A stretch of DNA of 64,000 nt from Pseudomonas anguilliseptica (GCF_021375795.1 NZ_JAEIOI010000003.1:372001-436000), one strand, 5' to 3'. Shown: positions 8,181 through 18,634, numbered from the stretch's first letter. Notes: generated by a model not told the origin, from the letters alone. Program-made: numbers and translations.

Positions 8181-11108
8181 ATGAGCATGACGCGCACTCA
8201 GGAAATTCGCCCGGACATTGAAGACGGTATCGATCGCAAGGTACTGACCCAGCTGCGCGCGCGCTTCCTCAAACTCAATCAGAGCCGTCTGCAACGTGCC
8301 ATGCAGGCGCTGTCAACACGCCAGCAGCTGGTGCTCAAGCTGTTACCACTGCTGTTCCATGTCAATCACCCGCTGCTGCCGGGCTATGTCTCCGGGCTGA
8401 CCCCGGCCGGCCTCAGCGGCTTCGAGCCGGATGATGAGCTGCTTGCCGAAGTGCAGCGCCTGACCCGCTCGTTCGCCTACAAACCGTATCGCGGCAAACA
8501 GGCACTGCCGATCCACGGCCTGTTTCTGATGGGCAGCCTGGGCACCGTGGCCCAGGCCGAACAGAGCGACATGGACCTATGGGTCTGCCACGCCAGCGAC
8601 CTGAGCCCGCAGCAATTGCATGAGCTGAACAAGAAATGCGCGCTGCTGGAAAGCTGGGCGGCCACCCTGGGGGCGGAAGCGCATTTCTTTCTGATCGACC
8701 CGCTGCGCTTCACCCAGGGTGAGCGCGAAGCACAACTGACTTCCGATGACTGCGGCACCACCCAGCACTACCTGCTGCTCGATGAGTTCTACCGCACCGC
8801 CATCTGGCTCGGCGGACGCACGCCGCTGTGGTGGCTGGTGCCGGTGTATGAAGAATCGCGCTATCAGCACTACACCAGCACCCTGCTGGCCAAGCGCTTT
8901 ATCCGCGCAGAAGACGTGCTCGACCTCGGCCACCTGGCGCGCATTCCGCCGGAGGAATTTATCGGCGCCGGCATGTGGCAACTGTTCAAGGGCATCGAGT
9001 CACCCTACAAGTCGGTGCTCAAGCTGCTGCTCACCGAGGTGTACGCCAGCGAACACCCCAAGGTCGAATGCCTGTCGCTGCGCTTCAAACAGGCGGTGTT
9101 CGCCAACCGCCTGGATGTCGATGAGCTCGACCCCTATATCGTGGTTTACCGGCGTCTGGAGGAATACCTCAAGGCCCGTGGCGAGTCTGAGCGCCTGGAG
9201 CTGATCCGCCGTTGCCTGTACCTCAAGGTCGACAAGAAGCTCAGCCGCCCACCGCGCAACAACCGCAAGAGCTGGCAGCGCCTGCTGCTCGAGCGTCTGA
9301 CCCACGACTGGAACTGGGACAGCCGCCAACTGGCGATGCTCGACAGCCGCAGCCAGTGGAAAGTGCGCCAGGTCAGCGCCGAGCGGCGCATGCTGGTCAA
9401 TGAACTGACCTACAGCTATCGCTTTCTCTCCGAGTTCGCCCGCAGCGAACACGCCGGCAGCTCGCTCAACAGCCGTGACCTGGGCATTCTCGGCCGCCGC
9501 TTGTATGCCGCCTTCGAACGCAAGGCCGGCAAGATCGAATTCATCAACCCGGGCATCGCCCCGGATCTGGCCGAAGACACCCTGACCCTGGCCCAGAGCC
9601 CCAACCCGGATGAGCCCAATGAAAACCTCTGGGCGCTTTATAACGGCAGTGTCAGCGCCCAGGATTTGGAAGACTTTTCGCCGCTCAAACGCTCGCGCGA
9701 ACTGGTCGAACTGCTCGCCTGGTGCCAGCGCAATGGCGTGATCGACAACAGCACGCGGCTGTCGCTGCACCCAGGCAGCAGCGACCTCAGCGAATTCGAG
9801 CTGTCCAACCTGCTCAGCAGCCTGCAACAGGTGGTGCCGCTGCCCTTGCCCGCAGTTGATGAAGCCGCACTGCTCAGCGCCAGCGTGCCCAGCGAGGTGT
9901 TGCTGCTGGTCAACGTCGGCGTCGACCCGCTCAAACAGTTCAGCCAGATGAACATGCACATGACCACCGAGCGCACCGATGCGCTCGGCTATTCCGGGGT
10001 GCGTGAGAACCTGATTCTGACCATCGACCAGGTCACCCTGAACAGCTGGAACGAACTGCTGGTGACCCGCTATGACGGCCCACATGCACTGCTCGACTGC
10101 CTGCGCGACTTCCTCAACGCCCTGCCGGCCACGGGTCGCAAACCCAACCTGCGGGTGCGTTGTTTCTGCCGCAACCGGGCCACGGCGATTGCCGAACGGG
10201 TCGAAGAACTGTTCCGCGAAACCCTCGGCAGTTTCAGCAGCGAACAGGCCAACCGCTACCTGCTGCAGATCAAGCAGCACTATCACCTGCTCGAGCTGAA
10301 ACCCGGCGATGTCAGCCATACCAGCCTGAAAGACCTGCCCACACTGATTGATCACCTGGGCGAGGAGCTGCCCGGCTACAGTGAGCTGCATCTGGATCGC
10401 AGCGCCCTGGAAGGTGAAGACCTGGCGCTGATCCTGCCACTCGGCCGGCCGCAGTGCATTCAGGTGTTCTACCGGCTAAACGAGGCCAGCGCTCTGGCCG
10501 AGCTGAGCGTACTAGATGAGCACAATGCACTGTGGCGTCAGCAGATGCCCTATCGTGACGAACAGAGCCTGCTGACCCCGCTGCAACGCTTTCTGCAATC
10601 GGTGCTGTACCGGCGTAACGCCCTGCTACCGCTGGATAACCTGCCAGCGCACCAGCCGCTGGACGTGCTGTATTACCAGGTGCTGCCGGATGCGCCGCTG
10701 CGCGCCCAGCGCCTGGAACGGCGGCCACCACCGCTGTCACCGATCAGCCATCCGTTCTATGACGTGCAGGCCATCGTCGAGCCGGCGGATGGCCATCGCA
10801 TGGCCCCCGGCGAGCGCCTTGATCTCGGCCAGCGGCGACCCGCCGGCACACCCGGGCACAAGCGCTCGCACGTCACCCTGTACTGCAACCACCGCGAGTT
10901 TTCCGAACTGGAGTACGCCGGCGACCTGTTCGCCGCCGTGGCCCAGCACATCCTCGCGCAACGCCGCGATGGCGCGCGCTACCCCTGCTACATCACCGAC
11001 CTCGACCTGTCGGCGGTACTCGGCGAAGGGCATATGCAGAGTGTGCATTACCTGCGCTACAAGAGCCGCCTGGAGGCGGCGCTGAATCAGGCCTTGCAGA
11101 AGGCCTGA
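8181..11108 (+). CDS. cyaA: Class I adenylate cyclase
   Basis: Makes cyclic AMP from ATP. The protein of 975 residues is in the range of class I CyaA. The catalytic nucleotidyltransferase motif is seen at about residues 117-135 as GSLGTVAQAEQSDMDLWV, with the paired acidic residues (D-M-D). The C-terminal half is the regulatory region. An in-frame second ATG two codons later is an equally possible start. It is convergent with rnk, with nine bases between stop codons. Confidence 0.95.
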   Translation: MSMTRTQEIRPDIEDGIDRKVLTQLRARFLKLNQSRLQRAMQALSTRQQLVLKLLPLLFHVNHPLLPGYVSGLTPAGLSGFEPDDELLAEVQRLTRSFAYKPYRGKQALPIHGLFLMGSLGTVAQAEQSDMDLWVCHASDLSPQQLHELNKKCALLESWAATLGAEAHFFLIDPLRFTQGEREAQLTSDDCGTTQHYLLLDEFYRTAIWLGGRTPLWWLVPVYEESRYQHYTSTLLAKRFIRAEDVLDLGHLARIPPEEFIGAGMWQLFKGIESPYKSVLKLLLTEVYASEHPKVECLSLRFKQAVFANRLDVDELDPYIVVYRRLEEYLKARGESERLELIRRCLYLKVDKKLSRPPRNNRKSWQRLLLERLTHDWNWDSRQLAMLDSRSQWKVRQVSAERRMLVNELTYSYRFLSEFARSEHAGSSLNSRDLGILGRRLYAAFERKAGKIEFINPGIAPDLAEDTLTLAQSPNPDEPNENLWALYNGSVSAQDLEDFSPLKRSRELVELLAWCQRNGVIDNSTRLSLHPGSSDLSEFELSNLLSSLQQVVPLPLPAVDEAALLSASVPSEVLLLVNVGVDPLKQFSQMNMHMTTERTDALGYSGVRENLILTIDQVTLNSWNELLVTRYDGPHALLDCLRDFLNALPATGRKPNLRVRCFCRNRATAIAERVEELFRETLGSFSSEQANRYLLQIKQHYHLLELKPGDVSHTSLKDLPTLIDHLGEELPGYSELHLDRSALEGEDLALILPLGRPQCIQVFYRLNEASALAELSVLDEHNALWRQQMPYRDEQSLLTPLQRFLQSVLYRRNALLPLDNLPAHQPLDVLYYQVLPDAPLRAQRLERRPPPLSPISHPFYDVQAIVEPADGHRMAPGERLDLGQRRPAGTPGHKRSHVTLYCNHREFSELEYAGDLFAAVAQHILAQRRDGARYPCYITDLDLSAVLGEGHMQSVHYLRYKSRLEAALNQALQKA

Positions 11109-11117
11109 CGCGCAGCA

Positions 11118-11528
11118 TCAGGTGCGGCTGTACTCGCCCGCCGCTTCCGGCTGATATTCCACCGCCAGCAGGGTCAGCTTGAGCACTTTGCCATTCGGCC
11201 CGGCCCAGTCGATATGCTGGCCCACGGACAAGCCCAACAGCGCAGTGCCAACCGGCGCCAGCACGGACACGCAGCCTTCACCGCCGGCATCCTGTGGGTA
11301 CACCAGAGTCAAGTGGTAGTCCTTGCCACTGCTCTCTTCACGGCAATGCACGCGCGAGTTCATAGTCACCACTCCAGCCGGCACTTCGTCATGGCCAACC
11401 ACATCGGCGCGATCGAGTTCGGCCTGCAAGGCCGCAGCGCCGGGGCCGAATTCATCCAGGCTGTCGAGCAGGTGCTCCAGGCGCTGCAGATCAAGACGGG
11501 TGATGGTGAGCGAAGGTGTGCTGGTCAT
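11118..11528 (-). CDS. rnk: Nucleoside diphosphate kinase regulator Rnk
   Basis: Rnk binds RNA polymerase in the secondary channel and influences nucleoside diphosphate kinase and alginate in P. aeruginosa. The 136-residue protein has an N-terminal helical hairpin and a C-terminal GreA-like FKBP domain (VSVLAPVGTALLGLSVGQHIDW, then a terminal EYQPEAAGEY). The order cyaA then convergent rnk is typical of Pseudomonas. Confidence 0.93.
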   Translation of the reverse strand: MTSTPSLTITRLDLQRLEHLLDSLDEFGPGAAALQAELDRADVVGHDEVPAGVVTMNSRVHCREESSGKDYHLTLVYPQDAGGEGCVSVLAPVGTALLGLSVGQHIDWAGPNGKVLKLTLLAVEYQPEAAGEYSRT

Positions 11529-11567
11529 GGTGCGGGTATATCCCCTTTACGGATGCTGAAAAAAGCA

Positions 11568-11592
11568 AAACCCCATCACGAAGATGGGGTTT
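11568..11592 (-). terminator. Rho-independent terminator after the DUF1289 gene
   Basis: Perfect 10-bp stem AAACCCCATC / GATGGGGTTT with a short loop. Read on the minus strand it is followed by a T-rich run (TTTTGCTTTTTT), so it ends the cyaY-DUF1289 transcript rather than serving plus-strand genes. Confidence 0.85.
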
Positions 11593-11646
11593 GGCAAGTC
11601 GTGAGCTGACCGTACCACAGCCACTCAAATAAACAAGACCGCCCGG

Positions 11647-11823
11647 TCAAGGCATGCCGTTACGCTGCTGCAGGCGGGCCTCGGCCGCCGCGCAGATCGC
11701 GCGCTGGCGCGGTGTGCCGGCTTTGCTCCAGTCGAGAATCTCCTGCAGCGTGCGGCCACAGCCCAGGCAGATATCCTGATCATCCAGACAACACTGGCGA
11801 CGGCAGGGCGAGACGACCTGCAC
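11647..11823 (-). CDS. DUF1289 family cysteine-rich small protein
   Basis: A 58-residue protein read from a GTG at 11823. It has the DUF1289 pattern SPCRRQCCLDDQDICLGCGRT with a cluster of cysteines, then LQEILDWSKAGTPRQRAI. The cysteines suggest metal or Fe-S binding, unproven. The start lies 10 bp after the cyaY stop, so it forms an operon with frataxin, which is a suggestive link to iron-sulfur chemistry. The longer open frame overlapping cyaY is rejected. Confidence 0.85.
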   Translation of the reverse strand: MQVVSPCRRQCCLDDQDICLGCGRTLQEILDWSKAGTPRQRAICAAAEARLQQRNGMP

Positions 11824-11833
11824 GCCGACCGGC

Positions 11834-12166
11834 TCAGAGCTCTTCGAACTCAAGGTCGGCACCGGATTGTTCAAGGGTGATGCGCGCCAGCATTTCGCCC
11901 AGCTGCTCGTCGCTGCTGTCGCAGATCCAGCGCTCGCTGGCCTGGTCGTAATCAAAGTGGAAACCACCGGAGCGCGCCGCCAGCCAGAGTTGGCGCAACG
12001 GCTCCTGACGGCTGAAGATCAGCTGGCTGCCGTTCTCAAAACGCACGGTCAGCACTCCGCCGGAATTCTCCAGATCCAGATCCAGGTCGCTGTCATCGAA
12101 AATATCTTCCACCGCCTGCTGGGTGGCATCGACCAGATCGTGAAAGCGGGCTTCGGTCAAACTCAT
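11834..12166 (-). CDS. cyaY: Frataxin-like iron donor protein CyaY
   Basis: CyaY binds iron and tunes Fe-S cluster assembly with IscS. The 110-residue protein begins MSLTEARFHDLVDATQQAVED. It has the acidic ridge in helix 1 and following strand (EDIFDDSDLDLDLENSGGVL), and the conserved core QEPLRQLWLAARSGGFHFDY. Length is normal for the family. Transcribed with the DUF1289 gene. Confidence 0.95.
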   Translation of the reverse strand: MSLTEARFHDLVDATQQAVEDIFDDSDLDLDLENSGGVLTVRFENGSQLIFSRQEPLRQLWLAARSGGFHFDYDQASERWICDSSDEQLGEMLARITLEQSGADLEFEEL

Positions 12167-12208
12167 TACGGCTTACCTCAAAAAAATCAGCGACTTGAGC
12201 TGCGCTGC

Positions 12209-13249
12209 TTAATGGTCTTGTAGATAGCGGCGATACTCGCCGGGGCTCTGCCCCGTCCAACGGCGAAACGCACGGGCCAGCGAACCGGGCTCACTGAAAC
12301 CGACCAGAAAGGCGATTTCCGCCAGCTCCAGCGCTGGGTCGCGCAGGTAATTGAGCACCAGTTGTTGGCGGGTTTCATCCACCAACTGGTTGAAGGATAA
12401 CCCGGCCTCGCGCAAACGCCGCTGCAGGGTACGCGGACTGAGCGCCAAACGCGCGGCGATTTGCTGCAAATCGGCGCCCGCCTCCGGCAACTGCCGGGAC
12501 AATTCCAGGCGCGCGCGATCGAGCACACTGCTGCTCTGCCGGATTTCTCCGAGCAGGCGATCAGCATAGGCATCCAGCATCACCTGCACCTGCGCATCGG
12601 CCTGTCCCAAAGGAGTAGCCAGCAGACGCTTGGAGAAGACCAAGGCATTATCGGCCTGATCAAACAGCACCGGGCAGCGAAAGATGCGCTGGTACTCCGA
12701 GGTATCGGCGGGTGCCGCATGCTGAAAGCGCACCTCGGTCGGCGGAATATCCAACCCGGTAATCCAGTGGCCAAAGGTCACCCAGCCGGCCATGGTTTCC
12801 TCGCACAGCTGACGTTTCTGCTGGGGCAGCAAGGGCTGCCAGCTATGTGTCACCTGTGGCTCCAGCCCTTCACGTGGCGGCTCGTCGGCCAGATCAACCT
12901 GTCCCAGATTACCCACCAACGCGGCGTAACGCGCCTGGCGATGCAGGGCATCCGCGAGGGTCGCGCAGCTCATGATCAGGTAGCCAAGCACCCCGTAGTA
13001 ACCCGGCCGCACGGCTTTGCCCAGGTGCAGGCCCAGCTGCTCGTCGCCGGTCAGCTGCACACCATGGCCGAGCAGCTCCAGGTAAATGCTGGCAGCCACG
13101 CGCTGATCGCGCTGGGTCAGAATCTGCGGGCTGAGTTGCACGTGCTCAAGCAGCGCGTGCGTATCGAGCCCCTGACGGGCGAGGTAGTCGAGCAACCCTT
13201 GCAGGTAGGCGACTGAAACCGAACTGTTGACCACTACAGGGGTGTCCAT
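12209..13249 (-). CDS. AraC-family transcriptional regulator
   Basis: A 346-residue regulator starting MDTPVVVNSSVSVAYLQGLL after an AGGAG site. The N-terminal two thirds match the arabinose-binding-like domain of the OruR/ArgR-like AraC group. The C-terminal double helix-turn-helix includes IAARLALSPRTLQRRLREAGLSFN and IAFLVGFSEPGSLARAFRRWTG. An open frame continuing far upstream is an antisense artefact over lysA. Target and effector are unknown. Confidence 0.9.
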   Translation of the reverse strand: MDTPVVVNSSVSVAYLQGLLDYLARQGLDTHALLEHVQLSPQILTQRDQRVAASIYLELLGHGVQLTGDEQLGLHLGKAVRPGYYGVLGYLIMSCATLADALHRQARYAALVGNLGQVDLADEPPREGLEPQVTHSWQPLLPQQKRQLCEETMAGWVTFGHWITGLDIPPTEVRFQHAAPADTSEYQRIFRCPVLFDQADNALVFSKRLLATPLGQADAQVQVMLDAYADRLLGEIRQSSSVLDRARLELSRQLPEAGADLQQIAARLALSPRTLQRRLREAGLSFNQLVDETRQQLVLNYLRDPALELAEIAFLVGFSEPGSLARAFRRWTGQSPGEYRRYLQDH

Positions 13250-13396
13250 CCGGGCTCCTGAACGCGGGTGGTAAGCGCAAAGACCCTGCCAAAGATACAG
13301 GCAAAGCCCCGCCAGACGGGAACCCTGGCGCATAGGCAAGGCGTCGGGGGGTCGGTATACTCCGGCGCAATCATGCTTTATTACAAGGATTTCACC

Positions 13397-13522
13397 ATGA
13401 AGCGGTTGTTTACTGCCTTTATCGCGATGCTTGCCGTCAGCACCCTGCTCGCGGGCTGCGGCCAGAAAGGCCCGCTGTACCTGCCAGAAGAAAGCCAGCC
13501 AGCGCCTGCGCAAACCGAATAA
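13397..13522 (+). CDS. lppL: Small lipoprotein LptM/LppL
   Basis: A 41-residue lipoprotein. It has a short signal peptide ending in the lipobox LLAG-C and a mature CGQKGPLYLPEE start. This is the YifL/LptM family, which in E. coli helps assemble the LptDE lipopolysaccharide translocon; in Pseudomonas the gene is called lppL and sits directly before lysA, as here. Confidence 0.92.
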   Translation: MKRLFTAFIAMLAVSTLLAGCGQKGPLYLPEESQPAPAQTE

Positions 13523-13531
13523 GGGCCAGCT

Positions 13532-14779
13532 ATGAACGCCTTCAACTACCGCGACGGTCAGCTGTTCGCGGAAGGCGTGGCCTTGTCCGCCATCGCCCAA
13601 CGCTTCGGTACGCCGACCTACGTTTACTCGCGTGCACACATCGAGACGCAATACCACACCTATGCCGATGCCCTGCAGGGCATACCGCATCTGGTGTGCT
13701 TTGCCGTCAAAGCCAACTCCAACATCGGCGTGCTGAATGTCCTGGCGCGCCTCGGCGCCGGCTTCGATATCGTTTCCCGCGGTGAGCTGGAGCGCGTCCT
13801 GGCCGCTGGTGGCGAAGCAAGCAAGATCGTCTTCTCCGGCGTCGGCAAAAGCCGTGACGACATGCGCCGCGCCCTGGAAGTCGGCGTGCACTGCTTCAAC
13901 GTCGAATCCACCGAAGAGCTGGAGCGCCTGCAAGTGGTGGCTGCCGAGCTGGGCAAGACGGCGGCGATTTCGCTGCGGGTCAACCCGGACGTCGACGCGG
14001 GCACCCACCCGTACATTTCCACCGGTCTGAAAGAAAACAAGTTCGGCATCGACATCGAGCAGGCTGAAACGGTGTATGCCCGCGCCGCCGAGTTGCCGAA
14101 CCTGCAGATCGTCGGGGTCGATTGCCATATCGGCTCGCAGCTGACGGCCCTGGCGCCGTTTCTCGATGCCCTGGATCGCCTGCTGGTACTGGTTGACCGT
14201 TTGGCCACACGCGGCATTCGCATCAAGCACCTGGATCTGGGTGGCGGTCTCGGCGTGCAGTACCGCGACGAACAGCCACCACTGGCCGGCGAGTACATCG
14301 CCGCCGTGCGTGAACGCCTGGCCGGTCGTGACCTGGCCCTGGTATTTGAACCGGGTCGCTACATCGTCGCCAACGCCGGCGTACTGCTGACTCAGGTGGA
14401 ATACCTCAAGCACACCGAGCACAAGGATTTCGCCATCGTCGATGCGGCGATGAACGACCTGATCCGCCCGGCCCTGTACCAGGCCTGGATGGACGTGGTG
14501 GCCGTGCAGCCGCGCGCTGGCGCGACGCGCAACTACGATATCGTCGGGCCGATCTGCGAGACCGGCGACTTCCTCGCCAAGGACCGCGACCTGGCTCTGG
14601 CCGAAGGTGATCTGCTGGCCGTGCGTTCGGCCGGTGCCTACGGTTTTGTCATGAGTTCCAACTACAACACCTGCGGCCGCGCCGCCGAGGTGATGGTGGA
14701 TGGCGATCAGCCCTTCGAAGTGCGTCGCCGCGAGACGCTCAGCGAACTCTTTGCGGGCGAAAGCCGCCTGCCGGAGTAA
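13532..14779 (+). CDS. lysA: Diaminopimelate decarboxylase
   Basis: Converts meso-diaminopimelate to lysine using pyridoxal phosphate. The protein of 415 residues is normal length. The PLP lysine lies in [13 protein letters not shown], the phosphate-binding glycines in DLGGGLGV and HIGSQ, and the substrate motif in [11 protein letters not shown]. It is nine bases after lppL and five before dapF, an obvious operon. Confidence 0.97.
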   Translation: MNAFNYRDGQLFAEGVALSAIAQRFGTPTYVYSRAHIETQYHTYADALQGIPHLVCFAVKANSNIGVLNVLARLGAGFDIVSRGELERVLAAGGEASKIVFSGVGKSRDDMRRALEVGVHCFNVESTEELERLQVVAAELGKTAAISLRVNPDVDAGTHPYISTGLKENKFGIDIEQAETVYARAAELPNLQIVGVDCHIGSQLTALAPFLDALDRLLVLVDRLATRGIRIKHLDLGGGLGVQYRDEQPPLAGEYIAAVRERLAGRDLALVFEPGRYIVANAGVLLTQVEYLKHTEHKDFAIVDAAMNDLIRPALYQAWMDVVAVQPRAGATRNYDIVGPICETGDFLAKDRDLALAEGDLLAVRSAGAYGFVMSSNYNTCGRAAEVMVDGDQPFEVRRRETLSELFAGESRLPE

Positions 14780-14784
14780 GCCTG

Positions 14785-15615
14785 ATGCTATTGCGCTTTA
14801 CCAAGATGCACGGCCTCGGCAATGACTTTATGGTCCTCGACCTGGTCAGCCAGCACGCGCATATCCAGCCGAAGAACGCCAAGGCCTGGGGCGATCGCCA
14901 CACCGGCGTGGGCTTCGATCAGCTGCTGATTGTCGAGCCACCGAGTAACCCGGACGTGGACTTTCGCTACCGCATCTTCAACGCCGACGGCTCGGAAGTG
15001 GAGCAGTGCGGCAATGGCGCACGCTGCTTTGCCCGCTTTGTGCTGGACAAGCGCCTGACGGTGAAGAAACAGATCCGCGTGGAAACCAAGGGCGGCATCA
15101 TCGAACTGGATGTGCGCAACGACGGGCAGATCAGCGTCAACATGGGCGCACCGCGCCTGAGCCCGGCGCAAGTCCCCTTCCAGGCCGAACAGCAGGCGCT
15201 CAGCTACCCGGTCGAGGTCGATGGCCAGACCGTTGAATTGGCCGCCGTGTCCATGGGCAACCCGCATGCCGTGCTGCGCGTCGACAACGTCGATCAAGCT
15301 CCGGTGCACAGCCTCGGGCCGACGCTCGAACACCACCCGCGCTTCCCGCAACGGGTGAATGTCGGCTTCCTCCAGGTGCTCGACCGCAAGCACGCCAAGC
15401 TGCGCGTCTGGGAACGCGGCGCCGGGGAAACCCAGGCCTGTGGTACCGGCGCCTGCGCTGCGGCCGTGGCGGCGATCAGCCAGGGTTGGATGGATTCCCC
15501 GCTGCAGATCGAACTACCAGGTGGCAAACTGAGCATCGAGTGGGCAGGTCCGGGGCAGCCAGTTATGATGACCGGACCCGCCGTACGGGTGTACGAAGGA
15601 CAAGTCCGCTTATGA
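14785..15615 (+). CDS. dapF: Diaminopimelate epimerase
   Basis: Interconverts LL- and meso-diaminopimelate, feeding both LysA and peptidoglycan. The 276-residue protein starts [19 protein letters not shown]. The two catalytic cysteines are in [10 protein letters not shown] and [11 protein letters not shown]. It sits between lysA and the DUF484 gene. Confidence 0.97.
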   Translation: MLLRFTKMHGLGNDFMVLDLVSQHAHIQPKNAKAWGDRHTGVGFDQLLIVEPPSNPDVDFRYRIFNADGSEVEQCGNGARCFARFVLDKRLTVKKQIRVETKGGIIELDVRNDGQISVNMGAPRLSPAQVPFQAEQQALSYPVEVDGQTVELAAVSMGNPHAVLRVDNVDQAPVHSLGPTLEHHPRFPQRVNVGFLQVLDRKHAKLRVWERGAGETQACGTGACAAAVAAISQGWMDSPLQIELPGGKLSIEWAGPGQPVMMTGPAVRVYEGQVRL

Positions 15616-15628
15616 CTGAGCAGCGCGT

Positions 15629-16327
15629 ATGACCGACAAGCAGGATTCACCCAAGCCACTGGATTCGGAAACGGTTGCCGCCTACCTGCGCCTGCACCCG
15701 GAATTCTTTATCGACCACGACGAACTGATCCCCGAGCTGCGCATTCCGCACCAGCGCGGCGATACCGTGTCGCTGGTCGAGCGCCAGGTGAAACTGCTGC
15801 GCGAGCGCAACATCGAGATGCGTCACCGCCTCTCGCAACTGATGGACGTGGCCCGCGACAACGACCGGCTGTTCGACAAGACCCGCCGCCTGGTGCTCGA
15901 CCTGCTCGACGCCAGCAGCCTGGAAGAAGTGGTCAGCTGCGTCGAAGACAGCCTGCGCCGCGAGTTTCAGGTGCCCTTTGTCAGCCTGATCCTGTTTTGC
16001 GATGCACCACTGCCGGTTGGCCGCTCGGTCAGCAGTGCCGAAGCACATCAGGCCATCGGCGGCCTGTTGGCCGGCGGCAAAACCATCTGCGGCGTGCTGC
16101 GCGAACATGAGCTGAACTTCCTCTTTGGCAACGAAGACGGTGCTCAGGTGGGCTCGGCTGCGGTGGTCAGCATCAGCCACCAGGGCCTGCATGGCGTACT
16201 GGCGATTGGCAGTGCCGACCCGCAGCATTACAAGAGCTCGCTGGGCACGCTGTTCCTCGGTTATATCGCCGAAGTGCTGGCCCGCGTCGTGCCCGGTTTT
16301 GCCACACCGTTGCGCTCGGTACGCTAG
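15629..16327 (+). CDS. DUF484 family GAF-like protein
   Basis: A 232-residue protein with an N-terminal helical region ([24 protein letters not shown]), a coiled segment, then a GAF-like domain from about residue 85. This is the DUF484/YigA family that lies between dapF and xerC in many gammaproteobacteria. No catalytic residues are seen and the function is unknown. The start is 13 bp after dapF. Confidence 0.92.
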   Translation: MTDKQDSPKPLDSETVAAYLRLHPEFFIDHDELIPELRIPHQRGDTVSLVERQVKLLRERNIEMRHRLSQLMDVARDNDRLFDKTRRLVLDLLDASSLEEVVSCVEDSLRREFQVPFVSLILFCDAPLPVGRSVSSAEAHQAIGGLLAGGKTICGVLREHELNFLFGNEDGAQVGSAAVVSISHQGLHGVLAIGSADPQHYKSSLGTLFLGYIAEVLARVVPGFATPLRSVR

Positions 16328-16365
16328 CGCTCTACCCCGCACCGACCGTATCGCAGGGAGCTTCC

Positions 16366-17262
16366 ATGCAAGACCTCCTGGACGCCTACCTCGAACACTT
16401 GCGCAGTGAGCGCCAGCTTTCCTCCCATACCCTGATCGGCTACCGCCACGATCTGAGCACGCTGTTGGCGTTCTGCAACCAGGAGCAGATCGACAGCTGG
16501 AACGCGCTCGATACTGCGCGCCTGCGCCGTATGATCGGCCGCCTGCATATGCAGGGTCAGTCCAGTCGCAGCCTGGCGCGCCTGCTCTCGGCCACCCGCG
16601 GCCTCTATCGTTACCTGATTCGTGAAGGCCACTGCGACAGCGACCCGGCCAGCGGCCTGACGCCGCCCAAAGGCGAGCGGCGCCTGCCGAAAACCCTGGA
16701 TGCCGACCGTACCGCGCAACTGCTCGACGGCGCCTTGGAAGACGACTTTATCGCCCGCCGCGACCAGGCCATGCTTGAGCTGTTCTATTCCTCCGGGCTG
16801 CGCCTGTCCGAGCTGGTCAGCCTCAACCTTGATGGCCTCGACCTGCCCGCCGGCCTGGTGCGGGTGATCGGCAAGGGCAACAAGACCCGCGAGTTGCCCA
16901 TCGGCCGCATGGCCCGCGAAGCGATGGAGCAGTGGCTGCCGTTGCGTGCGCTGGCCAACCCGGCCGATGGCGCCGTTTTTATCAGCCAGCAAGGCCGACG
17001 TATCGGCCCGCGCGCAGTGCAATTGCGCGTGCGCCAGGCAGGTGTGCGTGAGCTGGGCCAGCACCTGCACCCGCACATGCTGCGCCACAGCTTTGCCAGC
17101 CATATGCTCGAATCGTCACAGGACCTGCGCGCGGTACAGGAGTTGCTCGGCCACGCCGACATCGCCACTACTCAGGTCTACACCCACCTGGATTTCCAGC
17201 ACCTGGCCAACGTTTATGATCAGGCTCACCCTCGGGCCAAACGCAAAGGCAGCGCAGAATGA
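16366..17262 (+). CDS. xerC: Site-specific tyrosine recombinase XerC
   Basis: XerC works with XerD at dif to resolve chromosome dimers. The 298-residue protein has the N-terminal SAM-like DNA-binding domain and the catalytic set: Arg in SSGLRLSEL, Lys in [17 protein letters not shown] with His and Arg, [11 protein letters not shown] with His, and the Tyr nucleophile in VYTHLD. The genomic place after dapF-DUF484 identifies XerC rather than XerD. Its stop overlaps the next gene by four bases. Confidence 0.97.
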   Translation: MQDLLDAYLEHLRSERQLSSHTLIGYRHDLSTLLAFCNQEQIDSWNALDTARLRRMIGRLHMQGQSSRSLARLLSATRGLYRYLIREGHCDSDPASGLTPPKGERRLPKTLDADRTAQLLDGALEDDFIARRDQAMLELFYSSGLRLSELVSLNLDGLDLPAGLVRVIGKGNKTRELPIGRMAREAMEQWLPLRALANPADGAVFISQQGRRIGPRAVQLRVRQAGVRELGQHLHPHMLRHSFASHMLESSQDLRAVQELLGHADIATTQVYTHLDFQHLANVYDQAHPRAKRKGSAE

Positions 17263-17954
17263 GTATTCAGCTGATCACCTTCGACCTCGACGACACCCTG
17301 TGGGATGTCACCCCGGTGATGCAGGACGCCGAAGCGGCGCTGCGTAACTGGCTGGCCTTGCACGCACCACGGCTCGGCGGCGTGCCGGTGGAGCATCTGT
17401 GGTCGATTCGCGCCACCCTGCTGCAGGCCGAGCCAATGCTCAAACATCGTCTGAGCGAGCTGCGCCGGCGCATCCTCTTTCATGCCTTGGAGAATGCCGG
17501 CTACCCGCACGACGAAGCGCAGGTGCTGGCCGAAGCTGGTTTTCAGGTGTTTCTCGCCGCGCGCCATCAGGTCGAGCTGTTCGCCGAAGTGCATCCCACG
17601 CTTGAAGCACTGGCCAATCGCTTCCAGCTCGGGGTGATTACCAACGGCAATGCCGATGTGCGTCGCCTGGGCCTGGCCGACTACTTCCAGTTCGCCCTCT
17701 GCGCGGAAGAACTGGGCGTCGGCAAGCCTGACCCTAAGCCGTTCAGCGAAGCGTTGAAGCGCGCCGGTATCGCCGCCGAACACGCCGTGCATATCGGCGA
17801 CCACCCCAGCGACGACATTGCCGGGGCGCAAGCGGCGGGGCTACGGGCGATCTGGTTTAACCCCCAGGGCAAGGCCTGGGTCGCGGACAACCGCCCGGAT
17901 GCGGAAATCCGTAGCCTGGCCGAGCTGCCGGTGCTGCTGCATAGCTGGGCGTAA
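17259..17954 (+). CDS. HAD-family hydrolase
   Basis: A 231-residue haloacid dehalogenase-like hydrolase. Motif I is [12 protein letters not shown] (nucleophile Asp in DxD), motif II ITNGN, and motifs [15 protein letters not shown] and [13 protein letters not shown]. It resembles the YigB phosphatase, which dephosphorylates FMN-type substrates and occupies the same place after xerC in E. coli. The ATG overlaps the xerC stop (ATGA). Confidence 0.92.
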   Translation: MSIQLITFDLDDTLWDVTPVMQDAEAALRNWLALHAPRLGGVPVEHLWSIRATLLQAEPMLKHRLSELRRRILFHALENAGYPHDEAQVLAEAGFQVFLAARHQVELFAEVHPTLEALANRFQLGVITNGNADVRRLGLADYFQFALCAEELGVGKPDPKPFSEALKRAGIAAEHAVHIGDHPSDDIAGAQAAGLRAIWFNPQGKAWVADNRPDAEIRSLAELPVLLHSWA

Positions 17955-17979
17955 TCCGTCGAAAAAATCGCGGCATTAA

Positions 17980-18010
17980 AAAGCCCGCAGATCATCAATC
18001 TGCGGGCTTT
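17980..18010. terminator. Bidirectional terminator between HAD gene and sutA
   Basis: Perfect 13-bp stem AAAGCCCGCAGAT / ATCTGCGGGCTTT with loop CATCA, between two convergent genes. The plus strand is followed by TTTGTGTTT and the minus strand by TTTTTAATG, so it can serve both. Confidence 0.9.
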
Positions 18011-18027
18011 GTGTTTACGTCAGCGGC

Positions 18028-18357
18028 TTAGATGGGGCGGCTGCCGTATTTGCTGTCCGGCTTCTTGGGTGGATCGGCGACCACATTGGCCTCGACCTCC
18101 TGCACCTTACCGCCACGCGCCAGAAACTCTTCCATGGCACGGGCCAGGGCATCACGCTCTTTCTGCTTGGCTTCGATGCTCGGCAGTTCTTCGACGTCGA
18201 CAGCGGCCTTGGCCTTCTTGCTTTTGCTGGCCGGGGCGATCTCGTCGTCACCGTCGCCATCATCACCGCTGTCGCCGTCATCGGCGGCAGCCAGTTCTTC
18301 GCCTTCGTCTTCGTCAGCGCCTTCTAATTCGTCGTGTTCCAGATCTTCGTCGCTCAT
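18028..18357 (-). CDS. sutA: RNA polymerase-associated regulator SutA
   Basis: SutA binds RNA polymerase and raises expression of ribosomal and housekeeping genes in slow-growing Pseudomonas. The 109-residue protein has a long acidic, disordered N-terminus rich in D, E and G (about residues 1-42) and a Lys/Ala linker. The conserved C-terminus RDALARAMEEFLARGGKVQ and ANVVADPPKKPDSKYGSRP matches SutA. The place near amtB-glnK is also as in P. aeruginosa. Confidence 0.88.
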   Translation of the reverse strand: MSDEDLEHDELEGADEDEGEELAAADDGDSGDDGDGDDEIAPASKSKKAKAAVDVEELPSIEAKQKERDALARAMEEFLARGGKVQEVEANVVADPPKKPDSKYGSRPI

Positions 18358-18595
18358 GTTCCAACCTCATGACTTGCGAAAAGCAGAGTAGTTATAGCCC
18401 AGCTGCGTCAGCTTTCTAACGTCGCTGATAAAAATTCCAGGGGTCTGGCTGTGGCTGAGCGCTGCGCATCGGCGATCTGCGCTCAACGGCGCGCATTCTA
18501 GGGGCTGTTGCCGGTGCATCACAACCGCACCAAAGCCTGTTTTGCCAGGATAAGCTCAGCCAAGGCAAAGATTGTTCGGCGCCCCATAAAAAACA

Positions 18596-18617
18596 AAGGG
18601 CGCCCGAAGGCGCCCTT
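18596..18617 (-). terminator. Terminator of the ammonium transporter gene
   Basis: Stem AAGGGCGCC / GGCGCCCTT with loop CGAA (the rc has TTCG). On the minus strand it is followed by TTTGTTTTTTAT, typical of intrinsic termination of the gene ending at 18635. Confidence 0.85.
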
Positions 18618-18634
18618 GTGTAAAGCCAGGAAAC

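Noticed and set aside
9000..10391. 463-codon minus-strand frame inside cyaA
   Set aside because: Shadow of the adenylate cyclase gene; no start signals or recognisable protein.
13250..14422. Long upstream extension of the AraC gene on the minus strand (737 codons in total)
   Set aside because: It lies antisense to lysA and lppL; the AraC protein has a normal start at 13249 with a proper ribosome-binding site.
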